A stretch of 64,000 bases of DNA from Nemertoderma westbladi (lineage: Eukaryota > Xenacoelomorpha > Nemertodermatida > Nemertodermatidae): positions 39,006 through 103,005 of the forward strand of contig JAUCBJ010006844.1 of the NCBI GenBank assembly GCA_032718475.1. Reading direction: 5' to 3'. Shown here piece by piece: positions 42,403 to 54,700 of the stretch. The translations under genes and the position numbers were made by a program. Within the stretch, counting starts at the first letter, position 1. Every line of letters starts with the position of its first letter. Below the pieces are notes generated by a model. The model worked only from the letters and a program-made list of their open reading frames with translations. It was not told where the DNA came from and ran no database searches.

Positions 42403-43791
42403 TTATATGTCCTTTTTGCTACTCTCTATCCATGATCCAAGGTACTGGAAGTCATCGACCTTCCTTAGTTGATTGTTATCAATGGTTGTCAAGTTTCCAT
42501 CGACATTAAAGGTCATGAATTCGGTCTTTGTAGCATTTATATGCAATCCAACCTCCTTAGCAGCCCTCTCCACTTTATTTAGTAGAAGCTGTGCATCTGC
42601 TAGGGTATTAGAGAGCAGGGCGATGTCATCCGCAAAGTCGGTGTCTGTGACTGTAGTTGCCGGATATCTACTACTTCTGCGTTCTTGAAGTGTGAATCCC
42701 AGGTCTTCACCCTTTGTGGCCGTCCTCATTGCGTAATCCAGCACAATTACAAATAGTAATGGTGCTAATGTGTCACCTTGCAGTACGCCAGCCAGGATTG
42801 AGAAAAACTCAGTTTCACCATCTGGTGAGAGTACCTGCGCTTCTGTGTCACAATATAACAATCCAATGCCAGCAACAATTACTTCTGGTATTCCATAAGC
42901 TCTTAGGATTTCAAGCATTTTACCTCTATGGATGGAGTCGAATGCCTTCTTGAAGTCCACAAAAGTCATGACAGCGGGGAGATTCTTTGACTTAATTCCT
43001 TCAATCAGTCTCCGTAGTGCAAGTATCTGAGCTATTGTTGATCTACTTGGTCGAAATCCGTTTTGGCTCTTACGCAGTAGTTTCTCTATGTGAGGCCTAA
43101 TCCTATATAGAATCATTTTATTGTATATTTTGGCAGCTACCACAAGCAGACAGATCCCACGATAGTTTGTTGGTATGCCGAGGTCTCCTTTCTTGGGGAG
43201 AGGCTTTAGTTGACCTTTAGTCCAAATTGGTGGTGGCTTTTCCCCTTTTAACATCCGGTTGCAAACATTCAATAATGGTCTGTTTAGCACTCCGGTTTTC
43301 CATACCTCCGCTGGGATTTCATCTAATCCACTCGCTTTATTATTGGACATGCTTTTAATGCTTCTTTGGAGTTCGGCAGGTGTGAAGTCCCCTGTTTCTA
43401 TAGGTAGTGTCTTGTCATATATTTTCCTTGTGGGGCTGACCTCGATGTTTGGTGGCTGCCCAAGCAAGTTGCTGAAGTGATTTTTCCACTTCCCAACACT
43501 TTTTTCAGGACTATCGGTTTTGAGGCGCCCCTTTGCACAACTTTTCCGACCAGATACCTCATTTACAGTTTGCCAGGTAAGTCTTGATTGTTGCTGTATG
43601 TGAGCAGTTGTAATTGCTTCAGTTTTATCCTGTATGTACTTTTCCTGGCTGATGTTGTAGGCCAATTTAAGATCGTCCTTAGCTTTCTCAACCTTGTTAA
43701 TGTTTTCGGTTGTTGGTTGTTTGGTTTTAACTTTGTAGGCTATCTTAAGATCTTCTCTCTTACAAGTAACCTCAGAGTTTTGCCATGGCAC
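42403..43791 (-). pseudogene. LINE A reverse transcriptase
   Basis: A 462-residue frame continuous in phase with the endonuclease apart from one TAA. RT blocks in order: LKPLPKKGD, YRGICLL, NGFRPSRST, VDFKKAFDSIH (metal-binding Asp), LAGVLQGD, DFADDIALLS (catalytic FADD), LHINATKTE and YLGSWIESS. The stop at 42403 is a nonsense change: the frame continues as VRKAKAWVALSK, is stopped again at about 42323, and runs on through 42303-42091. Confidence 0.92.
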
Positions 43792-43833
43792 ATATTGTTT
43801 TCGTTTGGGTTTCTGGGGGATATGCCTCTTAGC

Positions 43834-44719
43834 TTATTCCTTGTGGGCTGTTATTATATTCTGGTATATTGAATTGGTGGATTGGTCTTCATCCATTGAC
43901 TGAAGTGCTTCAAAGCGGTTTTGAACTTCTACTGTATAAGCATCCTTTATAGCATTGTCAGTTCTGAGTTTTTCCCAGTCATATTTGATTTGCTTGCTTG
44001 TCCTGGGTTTGCTGGCTCTCAAACTGAGTCTGATCTCTGCAGTCACAATTCTGTGGTCCGAACCAATTAGGTTGAACGAGCTGTATGCCTCGCAGTTGAT
44101 CATGCTGTTTCTCCACTTTTTGTTTATGAGGATGTAATCCAGTTGTGCTTTGGTTCCATTAGGGTATTGAAAGGTCCATAGCTTCCCCTTACTCTTTTCG
44201 AATGTGTTGTTTGTTGGTATCAATTCACATTCTTCCATTAGGTCTAAAAGTAAGTACCCATTTCTGTTAGAACTGGTGTTATAGGTGTAACCCTTGATGT
44301 CTTCTGGGCCAATTTGGGCAATCAATGAATTTAACATTGTGTTTCGGAATGTCCTTTATAAGTCCAGTCAGTTCTTCATAAAACTTGACTGCTTGTTCTG
44401 GCTCTGAGGCATTGGTTGGACTGTAGCAACATATAACTGTTGCCTTGGGATTCCCATCAAATGTTGCGATCATAACCCTGGAATTTATAGATTTGTTGTT
44501 TAGAGATTTGTAGTTGTTTAGGGTCTTAAGTGCAAATGGGCTTAGCAGAATTCCTACTCCACCAATTGATGCATTGGCCGAGTTTCTTACTGCTGAGCTT
44601 GTTACTAACGTCCATCCATTTCCAATGTCATTGTACTTCATGGCAGTGTCTTCATGACAAATCCGATGTTCTTGGATGCAGATGATGTCGATGTTATATT
44701 CCATTGCCAGAGCGACCAT
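43834..44719 (-). pseudogene. LINE A endonuclease region
   Basis: Two overlapping frames, 44719-44279 and 44337-43834, cover an AP-like endonuclease: IDIICIQEHR near the start (metal-binding Glu), CCYSPTNAS in the middle, LDYILI, then SDHRIV (catalytic Asp/His) near the end. A frameshift lies around 44330 in the segment that normally has the catalytic Asp-Asn pair, and an in-frame TAA at about 43824 separates it from the RT. The start of the domain is missing through 5' truncation. Confidence 0.85.
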
Positions 44720-44731
44720 GTCACCCTGTTT

Positions 44732-44792
44732 GGATCTACTTTTCTGGCAAACACCACGTCAACACGTAGATGTCCCTGTGGACGACTGGCTA
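44732..44792. repeat. Right copy of the 61-bp target duplication of LINE A
   Basis: GGATCTACTTTTCTGGCAA onward to GACTGGCTA matches 41820-41880 with one mismatch (A for C at about 44751). It marks the 5' end of the insertion. Confidence 0.88.
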
Positions 44793-45540
44793 GGATAATT
44801 AAATTTAGAGTAACATTGAATTGTATGAGTGGATAATGACAGATTGGTATATATATTATATATATATTATCTTTATAAACATATGAACACATGTCATGTT
44901 CGCAACAGTGCAGGTTTGGGCAGATTTACCAAGAATATATTAAAGTATAATATTGAAATTAATTATGATTTTGTTGCAGCATTATTTCTGATATAATTGA
45001 TATCTTTGAACAAGTTCTAAATATTACATAATCGTATAAGTATATACAAGAACTTAAAAATATATATATTCAAGAACTTAAAACCAGTCCATTGATGTAT
45101 TTATGATGGCCAGGACTACCATATGCTCTGCTGCCTATAAGTAATACTTATTAAATTATAATTTGAATGGGAGAGTAAATTGGTTCTGTTTCAAATATAA
45201 TTGAATTTTATTACTATTTGGTAAAATATCGGAGGGGGGGTGGGGGCATGTTCCTGAATTAAGGGACTTTTTCATGAGATGGTGTAAGCCAATCCCCCCC
45301 CCCCCCCCCCCCTCTTTTCTGGATGTTACCTAGATTCTTACTTCGAAGGTTTATCACTCCTTCACTATCCAACTTTTTTACTCCCCCAATATAATATCCT
45401 CAATTAAGACATTATGTATTACAGTAGTAGCACGAGAACAAAATATAGGTATATAATTTACTTGTTTCCAATCTAGTATCCCCAGCAACAAATGCGTGTT
45501 ATTAAATTAACAAAATGACGATGACGATGAGCCCTCGCGT
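44793..45540. other. Unassigned AT-rich DNA with G and C runs
   Basis: No frame of note. TATATATTATATATATATTA lies near 44850. A G-rich tract (45232-45246) is followed about 50 bp later by an uninterrupted run of about 19 C (45294-45312). The two could pair or form G-quadruplex/i-motif structures. Confidence 0.5.
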
Positions 45541-46834
45541 TACTAACACGAGTACTGACCCCTAGCCGAGACCATTGAGAGACTGCTCCGTGGAAATCAG
45601 AATGGGTTCCGTAAAGATCGTGGGACCATGGGGCCCATTTTGGCACTTAGAAGGATAATTGAAGAGTTATCAAAAGAGAAAGACAGGCATCTGGCTGTTA
45701 TCTTTGCTGACTTCTTCAAGGCCTTTGATTCAGTCTCTCGCTCACGTAAGTTCAGCATACTTTCATTATATGGGATTCCTGATGAAATTATTGCAGCAAT
45801 CAGATCAGTATACGATGGTTAACAACATTTGTGTCTACTGTTGACGGTGACACAGAACCATTTGAAGTGTTATGGGGCGTCTTCCAGGGAGACACACTTG
45901 CACCATTCTTGTTCATAATTGTGGTTGACTATGTTCTACGCACGTCCTTAGATCATCATAATGATGATGGGGTGTTGATAACTCCACCTACTGGCGCCAG
46001 AATTCGAGGAAATCCTGCCAAGTACCGGTACCTAACTGATCTATCTAGACTTTGCTGATGACTTAGGAGTACTCTCAGAATCACTAGAGGGAGCCCAACG
46101 GCTCCTCAGCTCATTAGAACATGCTGCTTCTAGTGTTGGTATTTTTATTAACTCCAGAAAGACCAAAATTTTGACAGTTAACTTTGAAAGTTCTCAGCAA
46201 GTCTCTGATCGGATGAGCATAAGCTCAAAGGATGGTATTCTTGAGCATGTGGACGACTTCTGTTACCTGGGATCATGGAACCGGAAGTCAGGTGAGGGAG
46301 GACCTTTGAATACGTAAGGGAAAGGCATGGGCAGCCTTGAATAGGCTTTCCAGGATTTGGAAGTAACCGAGAATTAATCAGAACCTTAAGGTCCGATTAT
46401 TTAGAGCAGCAGTAGTTCCAGTACTCCTCTATGGGATTCAATGCTGGGCTCTAACTGCTGAGGACACCAAATCTCTGGATGGCACATTCACAAGAATGCT
46501 ACGCCGGGTTCATTGTGTCAAGTACATTGCACACATCTCCAACCAGACACTATATAACATTGGAGGTGTCTCATTGGTCCCCCCAAGCTTGACACTAGAA
46601 CAAAATCGCCTCCGCTTTGCAGGACATTGCTTTCGCCGTGAGGACCAGCCAATGCATAATCTTGTACTTTGGCAGCCTCATGGAGTGAATAAGCAAGGTA
46701 GACAGCCCATGACTTTCTTGAGACGCATCTTAAAGGACACTGGCCTTGAAGATGCGGATGATCTAGCAAATGTCATGGGTGATAGGGAGTTGTGGTGGCG
46801 CAATTTTGTCGACCAGCCGGCACAGCATTCTTAA
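45541..46834 (+). pseudogene. LINE B: a second RTE-like reverse transcriptase, frameshifted
   Basis: Frames 45628-45822, 45831-46058 and 46496-46834 and the DNA between them give successive RT blocks: NQNGFRKDRGT, FADFFKAFDS, GVFQGDTLAP, FADDLGVLSES, INSRKTKI, YLGSW, LYGIQCWALT, RLRFAGHCF and LVLWQPHG. At least three frame breaks (about 45815, 46045 and 46310) and a nonsense TAA at about 46364 show it is dead. It is related to LINE A but clearly another family. The last stop (46834) is followed by TAGTAGTAG at about 46868, like the LINE A tail. Confidence 0.88.
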
Positions 46835-47439
46835 AAATGCAGCTGCAATGCAGCATGCCGATCCTAGTAGTAGTCTACATACTGTATGGTATAATTGAGT
46901 TAGGTAAGTTACACAGGATTATAAGATATCTATCTAAATTTTAGTGTTGTAGTTTTTATCATCCATACACTAATTCAAAGAGTTAATAGGGCAAACACAC
47001 ACAAACACCACAAACACCAAACATGTGTTTAGTTTGTTAAATAGTTAATGTCCTAGAAATGTGACATTAAGGGATAGGATCAGGTTACAGGGGCGTTGTT
47101 TTCTAACCAAAACAACAAACCTAACTTTATTGTATATACGACCATTATAAACGATAAAAGCGTGAGGAATAAATTATTATTCTGATAGAGTTTGCATTCA
47201 TGTTGATATCAGATAAGTAGATAGCGGGACAATGAATTGCAATAATTATTTAATTATCACAATATTTCAACTGCCCTTGCGGTGGCCTTCCTCAGGTGAG
47301 GAATTTAATCAACTACTGTCATTATTAGCAAGTCGTAAGACTTGATTACTGTAAGAAAAAAAAGCTACTGGCTACTGACTACTGGCTACTGACCTAGAGC
47401 AAAAACGGCTCTAACGATTTTGATGAAATTTTGCATGGA
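46835..47439. other. Unassigned DNA with a short ACTGGCT-type repeat
   Basis: No coding frame. Near 47370-47398 a short CTACTGGCTACTGA-type repeat occurs. GCCCTTGCGGTGGCCTTCC at about 47272 and AAAACGGCTCTAACGATTTT at about 47402 look like repeat-family ends, but I cannot assign them. Confidence 0.4.
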
Positions 47440-47456
47440 CCATGAAAATAGATTTC

Positions 47457-49813
47457 TAAGGGTACTTGTAAAAGCTTTTGCGTAATTAGTCGGTTATTTT
47501 CCCGTAAAGTACTCTGTAGTTGGTTTACCAGGCATAAAAAGGCCGTGTCCTTGCTGTACTGGTGTTTTAGAGGACATAAAAGTCATTTCTTCTGTATATG
47601 TACTTTAAAGGACATAATACGTAATTTCGTGACGCAATAGCTGGATACTCTTGAAAACAGTGTCGCTACCATGACGACGGCTAACAGCTGATATTGCCAC
47701 GTCGAACATTTCTTTGTTTCTTTGTTCTCTCTTGTTCGGTTGACCAATCAGAGCGCTTTTTGACTCTGTGTTGGAGGTTGTATACAGAAACTCATGAATT
47801 CAGTGTTATGTTTTTGCCCAGAGCCTAAGAACACCGGCTTTTGGCACCTCCGTGTTTTCAGTCTTTAGCTTAACATTAGTAGGCTTAATTATAGAGTGTA
47901 TATCTGTTATCGGTACATACCATACCATACCAACATACCAAAACTTGGTACTTGGTTTATATCATACATATCTTACTTAACATTACTGCTTTTACTGTCG
48001 GTTATTCATTATATTTGTTGATGGAATATTATATCGGAATACTGATCAACATTCAGACACCCCAATCTTCTTGATATACTAAAGGTTAGAGAGACTGGTT
48101 ACATATAAACGATTGCGACCTATGTTAAGTGGTTTGAAGTGAATCTAATGCTATTTCATAGGCTCGACATAAATTGTCTGTTGCTCTCTTTATACGTGAC
48201 TAAATTTAGTGAAGGTCGGCAGATTAGTGTGCAGTATCGTGCAGCATTGTGTATGATTGTAACTGATAACAAAGCATATCCTAAAGAATGCGCCATATAC
48301 ACAAATCTATAGCCATTACGTTGTGTCTAGTTTAAGTCATAACTCTGTTTACATATTTAGAGCGCCACGCCCTAAAGGAACTGTTAATATTTCCCGAAAG
48401 TGAATAATATTTGTCAGAGATTATATATTACGATCAGTCGAATAATACAGTAGGCTTACACCATCAATCAAGTTAAGCTTCCGAATTCAGTCTCCCGGGT
48501 ATATCCAGCGGGTGAATGATTGCGCACAGACTGGCTTCGGCTAATGTAGTGTATCAAATACTCGTCATAGGCTAAAGACTATCTATCATCCAAAAGACAT
48601 CCCAATTTGGTAGGTTAAACTGCCAAAGGTCTTGCCTAAGGGTACTTGTAAAAGCTTTTGCGTAATTAGTCGGTTATTTTCCCGTAAAGTACTCTGTAGT
48701 TGGTTTACCAGGCATAAAAAGGCCGTGTCCTTGCTGTACTGGTGTTTTAGAGGACATAAAAGTCATTTCTTCTGTATATGTACTTTAAAGGACATAATCC
48801 GTAATTTCGTGACGCAATAGCTGGATACTCTTGAAAACAGTGTCGCTACCATGACGACGGCAAACAGCTGATATTGCCACGTCGAACATTTCTTTGTTTC
48901 TTTGTTCTCTCTTGTTCGGTTGACCAATCAGAGCGCTTTTTGACTCTGTGTTGGAGGTTGTATACAGAAACTCATGAATTCAGTGTTATGTTTTTGCCCA
49001 GAGCCTAAGAACACCGGCTTTTGGCACCTCCGTGTTTTCAGTCTTTAGCTTAACATTAGTAGGCTTAATTATAGAGTGTATATCTGTTATCGGTACATAC
49101 CATACCATACCAACATACCAAAACTTGGTACTTGGTTTATATCATACATATCTTACTTAACATTACTGCTTTTACTGTCGGTTATTCATTATATTTGTTG
49201 ATGGAATATTATATCGGAATACTGATCAACATTCAGACACCCCAATCTTCTTGATATACTAAAGGTTAGAGAGACCGGTTACATATAAACGATTGCGACC
49301 TATGTTAAGTGGTTTGAAGTGAATCTAATGCTATTTCATAGGCTCGACATAAATTGTCTGTTGCTCTCTTTATACGTGACTAAATTTAGTGAAGGTCGGC
49401 AGATTAGTGTGCAGTATCGTGCAGCATTGTGTATGATTGTAACTGATAACAAAGCATCTCCTAAAGAATGCGCCATATACACAAATCTATAGCCATTTCG
49501 TTGTGTCTAGTTTAAGTCATAACTCTGTTTACATATTTAGAGCGCCACGCCCTAAAGGAACTGTTAATATTTCCCGAAAGTGAATAATATTTGTCAGAGA
49601 TTATATATTACGATCAGTCGAATAATACAGTAGGCTTACACCATCAATCAAGTTAAGCTTCCGAATTCAGTCTCCCGGGTATATCCAGCGGGTGAATGAT
49701 TGCGCACAGACTGGCTTCGGCTAATGTAGTGTATCAAATACTCGTCATAGGCTAAAGACTATCTATCATCCAAAAGACATCCCAATTTGGTAGGTTAAAC
49801 TGCCAAAGGTCTT
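47457..49813 (+). repeat. Repeat X: two tandem copies of about 1178 bp
   Basis: 47456-48633 and 48636-49813 match with about five substitutions seen (for example CATAATACG/CATAATCCG, GAGACTGG/GAGACCGG). The unit has CCAATCAGAGCG (about 47745 and 48925), a good CCAAT box, and no protein frame. A third, older copy lies inverted at 18975-20195. That copy aligns beyond 49813 into the DNA leading to BEL-2, so the second copy here is probably the 5' terminal region (perhaps the LTR) of BEL-2 and the first is a partial duplication. The matching 3' LTR is outside the window, so this is unproven. Confidence 0.88.
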
Positions 49814-51755
49814 AAAAGCGCAAACAATAACAGATATTGCTTCTAGATTGCGGTGTAAGCAATCTAGTCGAAAGTACCGGTCAACCGGTAATCTGTAGGC
49901 CTAACTGCCTGATCACCCGGACCGGTACCTACAGCAGTACAGGTACAGCAGTATTATTCGATTGTGGTATTGTATACCGGTAGGCCTTAATAATTAATCA
50001 GGGACTGCAGCCCTGGTTTTTTATTGAGACTTTTACTTATTTCTGTCAGTTTTTATTTACTAGTAGGCTGATATTGAGCAGAAGGCGTGTAAGCCTGCTC
50101 AGATTGTACAGATAATTTGTAGGCTTGACTGTTGTCTAACTGTTGTTAAGTCTGAACGGGTTGCAGTGTGTGTAGAGCATCTGTCCGATAAAGTGCTAGT
50201 TGGGAAAGTAGGGGCTTCAAGTGCTGTGAGGTAAACCCCCTGTGAAAGAATAAGTCGTACTACTGGGTTAGAACGCATACTAACTAATCATTTCGGAGTC
50301 TGCATATACCGTAGTTTGTTTAGGCTTGATAGTAGTCGGTCAGTATTTGGTCTGCATTTTGTTTGAGTAGTTTGTACGCGTAGCGTAATATTTATTATTC
50401 AGAGTTTATGCTATTATTCGCAACATTCATTCCCCAAGTTTATTCCTACAGTAATTGTGCTTGTTATACATACCGTTATAGTTAAACTAACCCCAGTACT
50501 ACATCAGGGCTGCTCGGCGTAGGTAAAGGCTGGAGATTGTATGCTTTGGTCACTCCGGCAGATACCGTGGTTCTTTTAGCTGTTCAAGTATTTTTAACGA
50601 CTGATTATTTGTTGTACAAGTATTTGTACCTAATTTAGGGTTTAGTGTACAGTGCTTTCCGAAGGTAATTAGCGTGTAGGCAGTATATTTGTGTTGTAAA
50701 GTGGTTAATAGGCACGTCGGTTCTGGTAGACCGCGGTAATTAACTTCTGGGTAGGAACACTCCGTGATACATAACGTAGTACCTATAGCGATACGGCTAT
50801 AGGTCGTCAGACGGTGGCATTTTCCTATCTGGACAGCGCAATATATTTACTACTACTTATTATTGTCAAATACCGTAGTAACCTGTCCGTTGTAATAACC
50901 AGATATTCTAACCCTTTGTTAGGCTGGTTAGTAGACTTCTTGTAAAATTACCCTAAAAATTCGTATTTGTGTATTATTTTGTAATTAAATTTTTGTGTTT
51001 ATTTAGAGATTGTAATCTCACCTCGATTTGTATGTAATTTGTAGTATTAAGTAACTTAGGTAAATTATAATTATTTGTTTTAGTGTCTAACAAGTAGCAC
51101 TCCACTGAGAGCGCACAGCTTCTGTGTAGTGACTCCCCCCCAGAAATAATAATATTTATTTCAAACATTGACAAAAACCCATTTAAACGGGTATATATAT
51201 ATATTATAAATCAACTCAAACGATTTATAAATAGTAGGCCTGCCATACAACAATTAGGTCTCAATATCAGTTGGACTACTGCTTAAATAACGGTAATAAA
51301 GTAAGTTAAAGTAACCAAGTAACCCTTAAAATTCAGAAATTCAATTATTCTAAAATAATTGATATACCGGTATTTACAATAGGCTTATTATCTTTATTTC
51401 TATAAATTTAGGTTGAAATTATACCGGTATTCTGTAATTAATTCTAGTCTGTAATTATACTTATATATATACATTATAAGTGTAAGCTGTATACCGGTAT
51501 TCACGATAGGCCTATTATATATTTATATATATTTGTGCTAAATTTATATACCGGTATTCTGAGAAAAACCTAGTCTGTAATAAAATTTATATATACTATA
51601 AGCATACCGGTATTCTAATATATTATATTATATATATATCACGCTACACGGAGTAGCAGTATCGGTAATTAATTACTAGGCTAGCAGTTAATACTGAATT
51701 ACTAGACTTGCTTAGACTGTAATATAGCAGTAGGCATTCAACTGTGCACACAAAC
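49814..51755 (+). other. Leader of BEL-2 (5' untranslated and possibly LTR)
   Basis: 1.9 kb with no convincing frame. GC-rich ACCGGT palindromes occur at about 49877-49980. A repeat array with ATACCGGTAT follows at 51364-51613. No primer-binding site can be fixed without the second LTR. Confidence 0.55.
51364..51613. repeat. Five spaced ATACCGGTAT palindromes upstream of BEL-2 gag
   Basis: The perfect 10-bp palindrome is at 51364, 51421, 51491, 51548 and 51604, 56-70 bp apart. It is usually followed by TCTGTAAT or a related base run, then TAGTCTGTAAT or TAGGCCTATTAT, so the units form a degenerate tandem repeat. It ends 143 bp before the gag ATG. It could be a protein-binding array or RNA hairpins; no function is shown. 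Confidence 0.8.
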
Positions 51756-54700
51756 ATGTCTGATACTAAGCAGAACCAGTCAGACAGTTTATTAGATGTA
51801 ACTATCTGCGACTCAGATAGAGGTGTAGAACCGTCTAGTCCTAAGTTCAGTTCACCTCCCACTGTGAGGAAGGTCATCCCTCCAGTAGTAATATCAGAAC
51901 CTAGGCTGGTCCAACACCATAGGTCTATCATAGGCACTCGAGCTCAGGTCAAGCGGGACCAAGAAGCAGCGGAACAGCAACAACCCGCGAGCCAAGAACT
52001 TATTTCTCAGCGGCCCGACAGCTCCAGTAGTGAAGATACTGCAGAGCTGACACCCGAGCGCGGAGTGAAGATGACGGATGCTGTTTATTCGGATCCCCTT
52101 CTCATCCTTCCTGCAGCCGTACTCACTAGGATATTGATCGCGGTGGAAGAACACCAGATCGATTGGGCGAGAAGTCAGCGATCAACTAAAGATAGTTATG
52201 CGGGATACACAAGGGAAGAACTGAAGTCTATTGTCGAGTCGCAATGGAACTTCCCCGGACCCGGACTCCCGTTTGATTTATCAGAAGCTGCCTGGGAAGA
52301 CATACACCGGATGGGAGTAGCCAAGGAAACCATCGATCCAGCTGTGTGGAAGAGGTCCGCAGCCGGATACGCACAGGGATTCTTCAGCTCTATGGAGCGA
52401 GTAAAAGGACAACTGTTTCAACAACCACAAGGACCTCAAGAGCAGGGACAACTGCTTTATCAAGTTAGAGAAAGAATTCTGCGAATCAGACTAATCTTAT
52501 CGGCCTTTGAGGAGGCTTCTAAAAGAAGACAAGACACGTCGTTGCAAGTTGCCGTAAAGACTTGGTTTCAACGGGTGAGTCTCCAGGTTCAAGGAACGGC
52601 TCAGTGGAAAGCTCAGCTGGAGGAGCGCTCAACCCATGGAGAATCAACAGACGCTACTTTTTCCCAAGTGGAAAGTGAAGCGACGGCAGAGAAGCTGCAT
52701 AAGAGGGATGCCATTGACATCTATCTGTCAGACTATCAACGTTTTTTAGGTGATGAAGAGTTGAGGAGAAGGTTAGATGGACTTAGCCCTAATAGTGAAG
52801 GAACTCAGCGTGTGTTGGATGCCATCGATGTGGAAATGAGGGCTGCGAACCAGGCTAAATTTGATGAACAACTCCGCATCACACGAGTCCAAGAAGAACA
52901 AGTAAAGAAAAAACGTATAGAAGACAGAAAGAAAGCAGCAGTAGCAGCTGCCGAAGCGGAAAGGAAAGCAGCCGAAGAGGAAAGTAAAGCAGCCGAAATG
53001 GGAAGAAAAGCGGCAGCGGCAGCGGCAGCGGCAGAGGCAGAAGCGAAAAGAAAAGCAGCCGAAATGGAAAGAAAAGCGGCAATGGCAGCGACAGAAGCAG
53101 AACGGATAGCGGCTGAAGAGATCGCCCAATTAGAACTGGAAAATATTCAGGAGAATCAAGACTGCATAAATAAACAGTTAACAGCTAGTAATATGCAGAT
53201 GATGAATCGATCTACTCCCAAAAGACAGGGATATACATCATCTGAGGAAGGCGATACCACCGATACTGAAGGCAAAGGAAATAGATCTCGTCTAAGCAGA
53301 CGTAAAAGAACATCCCACCGTCAGAAATTGCCTGATTTGCCTCCAGCTGTTAGAAGGCAACTAAATAACACCAACTTAGGTAGTACAGAACCCACAGACC
53401 AAATAATTACAATAGAAAGACTCCCTACTATAGTAGATGAGCCTGAAATAATTAGGCCTGTTCTTGAAATCACCCCTTCGGTGATAGAGACACCTGTGCT
53501 CCCTGAACCTACCTCTAAATTCCCTCTGCACAGCACTAAGCTACCTGTGCCCAGTAGAACAGCCCATGAGACAGTTCAGGTCCTGGACTCCGAGCGAAAT
53601 ATTCATGATTTGTCGCCCGTTGTCCCTCGTCCGCCCGCTACAACGTTGGCGAATCCCGCTTCGGCGGTCGAATGGGTGGATGAGAGACGACGGGGGATGG
53701 ATCTCCTGCTCGGACAGATGCAGGAGACCGTTCAGCAATTCAAGGGCACAGTAAGGGAAAGTAGGTTAGAGTTGCAAGAAGTGCAGCAAAGTATCGCGCT
53801 AGAACGCGATAAATTAGTAAATACACAAAGGGGTATACCACCACCCCCTGTAACAATGTGTCAACCTGTTAGGTCTGAAGTATCTCATGCGCAAGGTGTG
53901 GAGCCTACACGCATCTATACTGCTAGCGAAGTAGAAACTCCTATAGTGAACCCTATTAAGGGTAATTATAGACCTGTTGATAATGACATTCCCTATAGAC
54001 CTGATCATAATCCGAGAAATTTATATACCGATAACTCGATATTAAATAACACGATGGCCCAAGAAAGTTTTACGCGTCAAATGGCTAGAACCGAAGCCCG
54101 GCAAGCGGTAAAGGTGGGAGAGATAGTCAAGTTCAATGGAGATGAGATGAAATGGTTACCTTTTAATGAATATTATAAAGATAACATACAGAACTCTGTA
54201 CTATCTAATGGAGAGAAACTTAGATTCCTCATCGAGTGCTTGGAAGGATCTCCCAAGTTAATGGCGTTAAAGTTTATTGGACATCCAGACGGATTAAGAC
54301 AAGTTTGGGATACACTAAACATCAGGTATGGTAATAGGAATAACATAGCTAAATATTTGTATGCAAAATTAGTAGCGCCCCGAAAGTTCATTAGCAGCGG
54401 GATAATAGAGTTTTCCGATGAGATTCAAGAGATCTGTAGACAATTAGATTGGTTAGGTAAGTCTCATGAATATCAGAGTTCTATGGTTATTGGAGCCGTG
54501 GCTTCTACTTTACCGAAGGGTGGAGTAGGTACACGCTGGGATAAGAAAGTGTTATATATGATGGAACAACAACGACGAGACCCTACCATGGCTGATCTCA
54601 TGTCATTCCTAGATGGAGAAGTGAAATTACAGCTCCTAAAACTGTCCAGAGAGAAGACACCGGAAAACAAGGTAAGTGAAAAACCCGTCTCTAGGAGAAA

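Larger units (their letters stand above)
41881..44731 (-). mobile_element. LINE A: RTE-like non-LTR retrotransposon, 5'-truncated, inactive
   Basis: The minus strand encodes an AP-type endonuclease and a reverse transcriptase, ending with a conserved GHC-x-n-LLFWQP tail and a TAG-repeat 3' end (plus-strand CTA units at 41878-41897). It is flanked by a 61-bp direct repeat (41820-41880, 44732-44792; one mismatch seen). The order endonuclease-RT, the compact size and the short microsatellite tail fit the RTE group; the clade is an informed guess. The same family supplies the fragments at 17622-18361 and 18687-18900. Confidence 0.88.

Noticed and set aside
47700-47790. Host gene promoter (CCAAT box CCAATCAGAGCG)
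   Set aside because: The same sequence is in all three copies of repeat X and no gene follows, so it belongs to the repeat.
52773-53129. Phe/Cys-rich frames on the minus strand
   Set aside because: Antisense of the Ala/Glu-rich coiled coil of BEL-2 gag.
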